The notes under the pieces are model-generated. The model searched no databases. It was given only the letters and a program-made list of their open reading frames with translations, and was not told where the DNA came from. 64,000 nt of DNA, taken from Alphaproteobacteria bacterium (GTDB taxonomy: Bacteria > Pseudomonadota > Alphaproteobacteria > RF32 > CAG-239). The translations under genes were made by a program, and so were the position numbers. Where the stretch lies: the NCBI GenBank assembly GCA_028706255.1, contig JAQWBS010000004.1, positions 54,006-118,005 on the forward strand. The letters run 5' to 3'. Positions 51,397 to 58,196 of this stretch are shown piece after piece (within the stretch, counting starts at the first letter, position 1; the number at the start of each line of letters is the position of its first letter).

Positions 51397-51972
51397 TTAT
51401 TTTTTCATGCTTTCAACCAGATAAGCATTGGTGGTCACAAGAGATAAAATGAGCCATTTCATTGTGCCGTCGATGATTTTTCCGCCACTAAGCAAAAAGG
51501 CGAGGGCGTCAAATGTGATGAGCATTAAGAAGAAAAGATAAGCTTTTTTGTGACCATTGATAATAAAGAAGATGAAAGGGGAATAAATAATGATGCTTCC
51601 CAACTTTTCAAATAAATCAAGGTCTTGCGAGAGGAAATAACTAATGATTAAGCCTGAAATCGCCAAAGTGCAGAGGAGGCGATATCTTGGAATTGCTTTG
51701 TTCACAGCATTTTCTTTTTTCAAACTTCTAATGCCAAGCAAGAGATTTGTAATTTCTAAAATTGGGGCATAAGCTTTGGCGTTTATCAAGCCATTGGTAA
51801 TGCTTTCATAACCATATTTATAGTTCATTGTCCAATACAAGCCTAGGGCAAAAAGAATCACTAAAAGAAAGATGTAAATGCTATTGTCATAAAGGCTAAG
51901 GGATGAAATTATTCCAAAAATGAACCAAACTAAAGATAAAATGAGTGCGTTTTTTTTACGACTGTTCATCAT
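51397..51972 (-). CDS. Multi-TM membrane protein, hypothetical
   Basis: 191 aa with about five membrane helices (10-25, 31-48, 95-112, 120-137, 142-160). Between them are short basic loops (NSRKKNA; GIRSLKKENAVNKAIPRYR). No recognised family; a small inner-membrane protein. GGAG 6 nt before the ATG. Convergent with the S66 peptidase gene. Confidence 0.75.
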   Translation of the reverse strand: MMNSRKKNALILSLVWFIFGIISSLSLYDNSIYIFLLVILFALGLYWTMNYKYGYESITNGLINAKAYAPILEITNLLLGIRSLKKENAVNKAIPRYRLLCTLAISGLIISYFLSQDLDLFEKLGSIIIYSPFIFFIINGHKKAYLFFLMLITFDALAFLLSGGKIIDGTMKWLILSLVTTNAYLVESMKK

Positions 51973-52126
51973 AAATTCTCCAAAAGATAATTTTAATGTG
52001 AGATTATCATTAGCTTATGCCTTCGTCAAATATAATTTATATGTTGATAATATGATAATTAACTTCAAGTTGCGGGCGAAAAGCTTTATATTCAGGGAAA
52101 TATATTAGAACTTTTTGGATAGAGAT

Positions 52127-52789
52127 ATGAAGAAAAAATTGGTTTGTTCATCAGAAGTTTATGAACTGAACGTTGAAGACTTGTTAAAGTTGCCAAAGTC
52201 AGATGACTATTGCACGGGTGAAGAAGTTATCGTTTTTTTAGGCAATATTAAGCATGGGGAAAATGATGCTTTAATGTCTGGACAGGAAACGCTTTTGGAT
52301 GCCCAAAAAGCAGGTAAAAAATTTGTTGAAACGAAAATGGTATATCGTTCTTATGATGGTCTTTCTGGTTTTTTAATTAATCTCTTGAAATATGTAAAAA
52401 GAAATAATTATCAAAGAGGTCGTGGAAGTTTTCGCATGAGCTTTGCGAACATTTTAGATAAAGATTTACCTCGTGGTGAGCGTAATTTTGAAAATGCTTA
52501 TGCTTTATCAAGCAATGTTTCTTTTCCTGAAGAAAATAAGCGTCAGAATGCTTATCTTAAACTTTATAATTCGATTAAAGAAAATGGCTATGATATGAAA
52601 TATCCTATCATCATTTTACTGAACCGTAAATTTGGTGTTAAGGATCAGCTTCTTCAAGGGCATCACCGCATTGGCATTTGCAAAGAATTAGGGATTGAAG
52701 AAATTAGTGTTTCTTTTTGGGGTGGTCCACGTTCTTTTGGATTTATGATGATTATCTACAAATTTTTGAGACTTTTTAGAAAAAAATAG
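52127..52789 (+). CDS. ParB-like domain protein, hypothetical
   Basis: 220 aa from the ATG at 52127. The C-terminal half has YPIIILLNRKFGVKDQLLQGHHRIGICKELGIEEISVSFWG, which follows the ParB/sulfiredoxin pattern (GxHR, then a helix and an end strand); the N-terminal half (VYRSYDGLSGFLINLLKYVKRNNYQ) has no match. Not a chromosome-partition ParB, as it lacks the HTH. Its function is not assigned. 23 bp before the CoADR gene with a GGAGG site, so they are probably co-transcribed. Confidence 0.7.
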   Translation: MKKKLVCSSEVYELNVEDLLKLPKSDDYCTGEEVIVFLGNIKHGENDALMSGQETLLDAQKAGKKFVETKMVYRSYDGLSGFLINLLKYVKRNNYQRGRGSFRMSFANILDKDLPRGERNFENAYALSSNVSFPEENKRQNAYLKLYNSIKENGYDMKYPIIILLNRKFGVKDQLLQGHHRIGICKELGIEEISVSFWGGPRSFGFMMIIYKFLRLFRKK

Positions 52790-52812
52790 TTTTTTTTATT
52801 AAGGAGGAAACA

Positions 52813-54423
52813 ATGAAAGTTGTGATTGTTGGAGGTGGAGCCGCTGGCGCAAGCTGTGCTGCCCGCTTGAGAAGACTGAACGAAACTGCCGAAATTTTGA
52901 TGTTTGAAAAAACAGATGAAGTTTCCATAGCCAATTGTGGACTGCCATATTATTTTTCAGGGGTCATTACCGACAGAGAAGATATGCTTGTGTCTAGTCC
53001 TGAGGAGCTCAAATCCCTTTTTAATATTGATGTTCAGACAAATTCAGAAGTTACTAAAATTGATTTTGAAAAGAAAATAGTTGAAGTTAATTCTGAAAAA
53101 ATAGTTTCTTATGACAAACTTGTGTTAGCGCTTGGAGCAAGCCCGATTGTTCCACCAATTAAAGGTATGGGTGCGAATGTTTTTTCGGTTCGTAATTTGC
53201 ATGATATTGATAAACTTAAAGCATTTGCTAAGCAAAATCCATTGAAATCTGCAGTTGTTATCGGAGGTGGATTTATCGGTTTGGAAATGGCGGAAAACTT
53301 TGCTCATCTTAACATTAAAACAACACTTATTGAACAAGCTTCTCAGATTTTGGCTCCGCTTGATGAAGATGTTGTGGCTTTCGCACAAAATGAAATGCGC
53401 ACAAAAGCTGTTGAACTTATCCTTGGTGACGGGGTTAAGGAATTTGAAGCTGATAATGTTGTGCTAAACAGTGGTCGTAAAATTCAAGCTGATGTTATTG
53501 TGATGGCTATTGGGGTTCGTCCTGATACGAGATTACTTCAAAATACTTCAGTTGCTTTGAATGAGCGTGGTGCAGTGAAAGTGAATGTTTCAATGGAAAC
53601 TTCTGTGAAAGATGTTTATGCCGCTGGAGATAGTGTTGAAATTAGAGATTTTGTTTCAAAAGCCCCTGCAATGATTGCTTTGGCAGGTCCTGCTAATCGA
53701 CAAGGCAGAATTATTGCTGATAATCTTTGTGGAAAGCACTCAACATACAAAGACACGCAAGGCACAGCCGTTGTGAAGGTTTTTGACTTAACGGTTGCCA
53801 GTGTTGGGTTGAATGAAAGACAATTGAAACAAAAAGAAATTGCTTATAAAAAAGTTCACATTTGGGGAAATTCCCATGCGGGTTACTATCCTGATGCGCA
53901 ACCTTTGTTGTTGAAGTTGCTTTTTACAGGCGAGGGCGAAATTCTTGGAGCGCAAGCTGTTGGTTATGATGCTGTTGAAAAAAGAATAGATGTCATTGCG
54001 AGCATTATGCGTTTGAGTGGAAAAGTGCAAGACTTAGTTGATGCCGAGCTTTGTTATGCTCCACCATATTCTTCTGCAAAAGACCCAGTGAACATTTTAG
54101 GAATGGCAGCAAGCAACATTATTGCGGGTGATTTGAGCCTTGCTTTTTATGAAGATGTGACGGATGAGGCATATTTGCTAGATATTCGTCCTCTGGCAGC
54201 CTATAAGGCAGGAACAATCAAAGGCGCAAAACATCTGCACATTTCAAAACTTCGAGAGAATTTAGGTGATTTGCCAAAAGATAAAAAAATTATCCTCTTT
54301 TGTAATAAGGGATTCAATAGTTATCTTGGGTATCGAATTTTGAAGCAGAATGGTTTTGAAAATATTTATAGTTTAAGTGGTGGCTTTTTATTTTTTAGTG
54401 AACAAATGCAAAATAAATCTTGA
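52813..54423 (+). CDS. CoA-disulfide reductase fused to a rhodanese domain
   Basis: 536 aa. FAD/NAD-dependent disulfide reductase domain: VVIVGGGAAGASCAARL (FAD), single redox Cys in SIANCGLPYYFSG (Cys42), SAVVIGGGFIGLEMAENFAHL (NAD(P)) and AAGDSVEI. C-terminal rhodanese domain: YLLDIRPLAAYKAGTIKGAKHLHISKLRENLGDL, catalytic Cys in FCNKGFNSYLGYRIL (Cys497). This is the CoADR-RHD layout, which reduces CoA disulfide or persulfide and polysulfide. It could protect against oxidative or sulfur stress. RBS AAGGAGG. Confidence 0.9.
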   Translation: MKVVIVGGGAAGASCAARLRRLNETAEILMFEKTDEVSIANCGLPYYFSGVITDREDMLVSSPEELKSLFNIDVQTNSEVTKIDFEKKIVEVNSEKIVSYDKLVLALGASPIVPPIKGMGANVFSVRNLHDIDKLKAFAKQNPLKSAVVIGGGFIGLEMAENFAHLNIKTTLIEQASQILAPLDEDVVAFAQNEMRTKAVELILGDGVKEFEADNVVLNSGRKIQADVIVMAIGVRPDTRLLQNTSVALNERGAVKVNVSMETSVKDVYAAGDSVEIRDFVSKAPAMIALAGPANRQGRIIADNLCGKHSTYKDTQGTAVVKVFDLTVASVGLNERQLKQKEIAYKKVHIWGNSHAGYYPDAQPLLLKLLFTGEGEILGAQAVGYDAVEKRIDVIASIMRLSGKVQDLVDAELCYAPPYSSAKDPVNILGMAASNIIAGDLSLAFYEDVTDEAYLLDIRPLAAYKAGTIKGAKHLHISKLRENLGDLPKDKKIILFCNKGFNSYLGYRILKQNGFENIYSLSGGFLFFSEQMQNKS

Positions 54424-54482
54424 TATAATCTAGTTGAATTAGTATTTATAAACTACTTTTAATTACACTAAGGACTAGACTT

Positions 54483-54959
54483 ATGAAAAATATTTTTGTT
54501 TTGTTTTTGTTGTTTTCACTAACTTCTTGTGCTTCTTCTTATATATACAAAGCTTCTGAAGATAGCCGAGCCTCTGAGCCAAAAATTATTTCTTATGATG
54601 CTAAGGGCAAACCTTGGGGACAAGAAATTGAGAAAAGATTGAAAGAAAAAGGCTTTAAAGTTGTTAAATATAACAGAAAGAAGAGATTTCAGGAATCAAA
54701 TTCGGGAAAAAAGGTTTCTTATAACGTAGCAGAAACTCGCTATCATTTAGTAACTTATGCAAAATATTCCTTAATAGAGAGTAGATGTATGTTTGGGGGG
54801 CATATTTTTAGCTCTTTTACAGCAGAGTTGATTGATAGGAAAAATAATCAAACAATGGCATATTATGATGGATTAGCTGGTTATTCAGAAGGATGCTTTC
54901 CTATGCGTGGAACCATCTTTGGGGATGTCACAGATATGGTCAATGACTATTGGAAATGA
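54483..54959 (+). CDS. Lipoprotein, hypothetical
   Basis: 158 aa. Signal peptide with lipobox LTSCAS (Cys17). The soluble domain is basic at first (KRLKEKGFKVVKYNRKKRF), then YHLVTYAKYSLIESRCMFGGHIFSSFTAELIDRKNNQTMAYYDGLAGYSEGCFPMRGTIFGDVTDMVNDYW. Two later Cys may pair. The pattern resembles small outer-membrane lipoproteins of the Sbal_3080 type (TonB-independent), but I cannot name it. A terminator follows. Confidence 0.74.
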   Translation: MKNIFVLFLLFSLTSCASSYIYKASEDSRASEPKIISYDAKGKPWGQEIEKRLKEKGFKVVKYNRKKRFQESNSGKKVSYNVAETRYHLVTYAKYSLIESRCMFGGHIFSSFTAELIDRKNNQTMAYYDGLAGYSEGCFPMRGTIFGDVTDMVNDYWK

Positions 54960-54967
54960 TCAAAAGG

Positions 54968-54994
54968 GAGTGAGAAATCACTCATTTTCTTTTT
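54968..54994 (+). terminator. Terminator after the lipoprotein gene
   Basis: GAGTGA-GAAA-TCACTC hairpin, then T-rich. Confidence 0.8.
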
Positions 54995-54999
54995 ATAAA

Positions 55000-55045
55000 A
55001 AAACCGTCTTTGATAAGACGGTTTTTGAAATGGCGATCCCGAGAC
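55000..55045 (-). repeat. tRNA-Arg tail unit, distal copy (terminator plus partial tRNA 3' end)
   Basis: On the minus strand the last 15 nt of tRNA-Arg (GTCTCGGGATCGCCA) are followed by the terminator hairpin AAAACCGTCTT/AAGACGGTTTT. The 42-nt block 55004-55045 recurs exactly 190 bp later at 55194-55235. Confidence 0.85.
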
Positions 55046-55193
55046 TTGCTAAGTAAAAATGACTTAGTAAGTCATTTTTATCTGTAAAAGGTGTAAATAT
55101 CTTAATGAGCAAAGGAAGCAAAGCAACTGTAGCGAGTTTAGATATTACACTCCGAGTTTACGAGCATAGGCGTCGCAGATTGACATAAAAAAG
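55046..55193. other. Spacer between tRNA-Arg tail copies
   Basis: 148 bases, no ORF. It contains the inverted repeat TAAAAATGACTTA/TAAGTCATTTTTA, and GGTGTAAATATC facing GATATTACACTCC, so the segment could fold into a long hairpin. Confidence 0.6.
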
Positions 55194-55216
55194 CCGTCTT
55201 TGATAAGACGGTTTTT
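55187..55216 (-). terminator. tRNA-Arg terminator
   Basis: AAAACCGTCTT/AAGACGGTTTTT hairpin immediately after the tRNA-Arg CCA on the minus strand. Confidence 0.85.
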
Positions 55217-55220
55217 GAAA

Positions 55221-55297
55221 TGGCGATCCCGAGACGACTCGAACGTCTGACCCACAGCTTAGAAGGCTGTTGCTCTATCCAACTGAGCTACGGGACC
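55221..55297 (-). tRNA. tRNA-Arg (anticodon TCT)
   Basis: 77 nt with encoded CCA. Acceptor stem GGTCCCG/CGGGATC, D-stem GCTC/GAGC, anticodon arm ACAGC-CTTCTAA-GCTGT, T arm AGACG-TTCGAGT-CGTCT. Reads AGA/AGG codons. Confidence 0.97.
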
Positions 55298-55409
55298 TTG
55301 ATACAGAGAACTTAATATGCCATATTTCTAAAAAAAGCAAGCCTTTTTTTGAAAAAAGATAAATTTGTTCTAAGTGGTAAAAAATAACATCTGGGATTAT
55401 CAAATTTTA

Positions 55410-55584
55410 TGGTCGGGATAGCAGGATTACTCTCATTTCATTCGAGTTGCACGGGCGGTTTTTGCTTCGCAACCGGTGATACTTCCGTCTCACCTAAACC
55501 TTGTAGTCGAACCTACTCCTTCGTAGGTTCAAATCTCATAGTCTTGAACCATAAAAAAACCACTCACAAGGAGTGGTTTTTTTA
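55410..55584 (-). repeat. tRNA-Pro tail unit, distal copy (175 bp)
   Basis: Unit identical, by direct reading, to 55585-55759. It begins with 19 bp of the tRNA-Pro 3' end (TGGTCGGGATAGCAGGATT on the plus strand), then a spacer with several small hairpins, and a terminator AAAACCACTC/GAGTGGTTTT at 55553-55583. Confidence 0.9.
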
Positions 55585-55759
55585 TGGTCGGGATAGCAGG
55601 ATTACTCTCATTTCATTCGAGTTGCACGGGCGGTTTTTGCTTCGCAACCGGTGATACTTCCGTCTCACCTAAACCTTGTAGTCGAACCTACTCCTTCGTA
55701 GGTTCAAATCTCATAGTCTTGAACCATAAAAAAACCACTCACAAGGAGTGGTTTTTTTA
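55585..55759 (-). repeat. tRNA-Pro tail unit, proximal copy (175 bp)
   Basis: Second unit, adjoining the tRNA-Pro gene. The ORFs 55409..55654 and 55584..55796 lie within these repeats and are antisense to the tRNA; they are not called as genes. Confidence 0.9.
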
Positions 55760-55836
55760 TGGTCGGGATAGCAGGATTCGAACCTACGACATCTAGTACC
55801 CAAAACTAGCGCTCTACCAGGCTGAGCTATATCCCG
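55760..55836 (-). tRNA. tRNA-Pro (anticodon TGG)
   Basis: 77 nt with encoded CCA. Acceptor CGGGATA/TATCCCG, D-stem GCTC/GAGC, anticodon loop TTTGGGT between CTAGT and ACTAG, T arm GTAGG-TTCGAAT-CCTGC (one mismatch pair, otherwise cloverleaf). Confidence 0.97.
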
Positions 55837-55969
55837 TTTGACTTCGTTTCACAACATATACAATTTCATTTTACTTTGCAAGTGTTTTTTTAATATATTT
55901 TACAAAAAATGGCTAAAGGAATTTTTCCTTAAGCTAAAAGATTATTTTTTCACTCATAACCCCAAAAAT

Positions 55970-56656
55970 TTATATGATTCTATGTTCTTTGAAGCTATAA
56001 AAGTCGGATTTGCTGATGATGATGTGGTCTAAGACTCGGATATTCATTGCTTCGGCCGCTGCGTTGATTTTTTTAGTGATGTCTATGTCGGCTTTGGAAG
56101 GGGTAACATTGCCAGAAGGGTGATTGTGAATGAGAATGATGGCGCTTGCACCTTTGAGAACCGCAGATTTAATTACTTCCCTTGGGTGAATGGCAACTTG
56201 GTCAACAGTGCCTCTTTGTTGGCTTTCTTCACACAAAACTTGAAGCTTATTGTTCAGGAAAACAATTTTGAACTCTTCAAATTCTTGATGCCCCATTGAG
56301 GAACGGCAATAGTCAATGAGCAAATCCCAATTGTTGATGACAGGTTCATCAGAATTGTTCAGAACTTGCCAGTTTAGGCGAATGGCGGCTTCTTTGACAA
56401 GCTTCAAAACAGTTGCAGAGTTTTCTTTAACGCCCTCAAAGGCGAGTAAGTCTTCCAGTGGCGCATTAACAACGCCTGCAAAACTGCCATATTTGTTGAC
56501 AAGTTTTTTTGCTAAAGGCTTCACATCTCTTCTTGGAATGGCAATGGTTAATAAGAGTTCTAAAAACTCATAGTCAGGCATAGACTTTCCGCCGCCGTTT
56601 AAAAACTTTTCACGCAATCTTTGTCGGTGTCCGAGGTAGTCAGGAGTTTCAGCCAT
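55970..56656 (-). CDS. radC: RadC-family JAMM protein
   Basis: 228 aa. Helix-hairpin-helix-like N-domain (LGHRQRLREKFLNGG; YEFLELLLTIAIPRRDVKPLAKKL), then a JAMM metalloprotease-like domain with EESQQRGTVDQVAIHPREVIKSAVLKGASAIILIHNHPSGNVTPSKADIDITKKI, giving E, HxH and D ligands. Despite the name its DNA-repair role is disputed. It is 8 bp after map on the minus strand, a common alphaproteobacterial pairing. Confidence 0.94.
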   Translation of the reverse strand: MAETPDYLGHRQRLREKFLNGGGKSMPDYEFLELLLTIAIPRRDVKPLAKKLVNKYGSFAGVVNAPLEDLLAFEGVKENSATVLKLVKEAAIRLNWQVLNNSDEPVINNWDLLIDYCRSSMGHQEFEEFKIVFLNNKLQVLCEESQQRGTVDQVAIHPREVIKSAVLKGASAIILIHNHPSGNVTPSKADIDITKKINAAAEAMNIRVLDHIIISKSDFYSFKEHRII

Positions 56657-56664
56657 CGTTGTTT

Positions 56665-57468
56665 TTAGACCTTATATGGAGGTTTGTTATATCCTTTTTG
56701 AGAAAACGTAAAGATTTCACAGCCGTCAGCTGTTACCCCAAGAGAATGTTCAAATTGTGCACTCAAAGACTTATCTCTGGTCACGGCTGTCCAATTATCT
56801 TGTAAAATAATTGCATCTTTTTTACCAATATTAATCATTGGTTCAATGGTGAAGAACATGCTTTCTTCAAGCAAAGTGCCTGTGCCTTTGCGTCCAGAGT
56901 GGATAACTTGAGGTTCATCGTGGAAAACACGTCCTAAACCGTGTCCACAGAAAGCGTCAACAATGCCATAGCCATATTTTGAGGCGATTGATTCAATTAA
57001 AGCACCAATGTCGCCGAGTCTTACGCCTGGTTTAACAAGATCAATGGAACGCATTAAGCATTCATAAGTGACTTCACAAAGTCTGGTTGCTTTAATTTTT
57101 GGCTTTCCTGCATAATACATTCTGCTGGTGTCGCCAAACCAACCATTATAAATGACCGTGACGTCGATGTTTAAGATATCTCCGTCCGCAAGCTTTCTTT
57201 CAAAGCTAGGAATTCCGTGACAGATAACATGATTGATGGAGATGCAAGTTGCGTGTTTATAGCCATTATAATTGATGCAGGCACAAACCGCCCCTTTACT
57301 TTCAATGAACTCTTGACAAAGCTTGTCTAATTCACCTGTTGAAGCGCCCACTTGCACAAAGGGGGTGATGTAATCTAAAGTTTCTGCTGCAATTTTGCCA
57401 GCAACTCTCATGCCTTCGAAATCTGCTTTTTCATAGATGGTGACGCCATCTTTTCTCATATGTGACAA
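56665..57468 (-). CDS. map: Methionine aminopeptidase, type I
   Basis: 267 aa, removes initiator Met. Metal ligands: DILNIDVTVIYNGWFGDTSRMYY (two Asp), GHGLGRVFHDEPQVIH (His), TIEPMI (Glu) and QFEHSLGVT (Glu). The ORF begins with TTG at 57468, which has AGGAG exactly 6 nt upstream; the ATG at 57459 lies 15 nt from that site, so the TTG start is preferred. The sfsA-like gene ends 9 bp before it. Confidence 0.96.
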   Translation of the reverse strand: MSHMRKDGVTIYEKADFEGMRVAGKIAAETLDYITPFVQVGASTGELDKLCQEFIESKGAVCACINYNGYKHATCISINHVICHGIPSFERKLADGDILNIDVTVIYNGWFGDTSRMYYAGKPKIKATRLCEVTYECLMRSIDLVKPGVRLGDIGALIESIASKYGYGIVDAFCGHGLGRVFHDEPQVIHSGRKGTGTLLEESMFFTIEPMINIGKKDAIILQDNWTAVTRDKSLSAQFEHSLGVTADGCEIFTFSQKGYNKPPYKV

Positions 57469-57477
57469 TTTAGTCTC

Positions 57478-58170
57478 CTAGAACTCAATTTTTATCTTAT
57501 TTGAGATTTCTATACCATTTTTATCTAAATTACAACCATAACAGATAAATTTTAGCCCTTTTTTTGCTTCATCAAAAGTTTTTCCTGCGCCAATTGGGTC
57601 AATGTGCCAACAAAATTTGACGCCATTATGGTCAATTCGGGGCACAATCATTAGAACATAAGTTTCTTGTCCTTGCTTTCTAAGTTGTTCAAAATCTGTA
57701 TAAATTTTCATTTCTCTAAAATCTAAATTAGAAGGGAAGATAACATCTGCACCAAGTTTGTTATAAATGCTACATAAATAGACAGTGCATTTTTCTTTCT
57801 GGTTGCTTAGTTCTAAAAGAGAATGTTTGATGTTGTTTTTTTGAAGATATCTTATGGAATCATATTTACTGAGTTCTTCAATTTTTTTCTGTTCAAATGC
57901 TTCTGAGAAAATGTTGGAGATATAGCGATAATTCACCATAATATAATTGTCATTTTCTTTAATGAAAACAATTTCATAAGAAAGTTTTTGTTGCTTACTT
58001 GGAAATTTTTGTAACCAAACTTCCTTCCCTGTTTCATAAGTTTTTTTGCTATTTTCAAAATCTGGGCAAAAGACAGGCACAACCTCTTTGTTTTCCAATT
58101 GCACATCAAAAATTAGGTTGTTGTAGATGTTTGAGATTTTTCCTTTTATGAGCTTCTTACTGAATATCAA
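57478..58170 (-). CDS. SfsA-family protein, catalytic core degenerate
   Basis: 230 aa, TTG start at 58170 (GGAG 9 nt upstream). Order and spacing fit SfsA: GKISNIYNNLIFDVQLENKEVVPVFCPDF, a GKEVWLQ stretch, and the C-terminal ICYGCNLDKNGIEISNKIKIEF. Normal SfsA keeps a nuclease-like core (EVKN, then FPDAVTxRGxKHL). Here the EVKN region is VYLCSIYNK and the FPD region is VIFPSNLDFREMKIYTDFEQL, so the key Glu, Lys, Asp and Arg/His residues are missing. Its position upstream of map-radC matches SfsA. Confidence 0.72.
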   Translation of the reverse strand: MIFSKKLIKGKISNIYNNLIFDVQLENKEVVPVFCPDFENSKKTYETGKEVWLQKFPSKQQKLSYEIVFIKENDNYIMVNYRYISNIFSEAFEQKKIEELSKYDSIRYLQKNNIKHSLLELSNQKEKCTVYLCSIYNKLGADVIFPSNLDFREMKIYTDFEQLRKQGQETYVLMIVPRIDHNGVKFCWHIDPIGAGKTFDEAKKGLKFICYGCNLDKNGIEISNKIKIEF

Positions 58171-58196
58171 TTTTTATCTCTCCTGAGAATATTCTT

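Noticed and set aside
55004-55235. Direct repeat at tRNA-Arg as attL/attR of an integrated element
   Set aside because: Only 148 bp lie between the copies, with no integrase or cargo; the terminator is part of the repeat, and the other two tRNAs share the plan, so a tail-repeat explanation fits better.
55409-55796. Two overlapping + strand ORFs (MVGIAGLLSFHSSCTGG...)
   Set aside because: They lie antisense inside the tRNA-Pro tail repeats and run into the tRNA; the identical sequence is explained by the 175-bp repeat, and no ribosome site precedes them.
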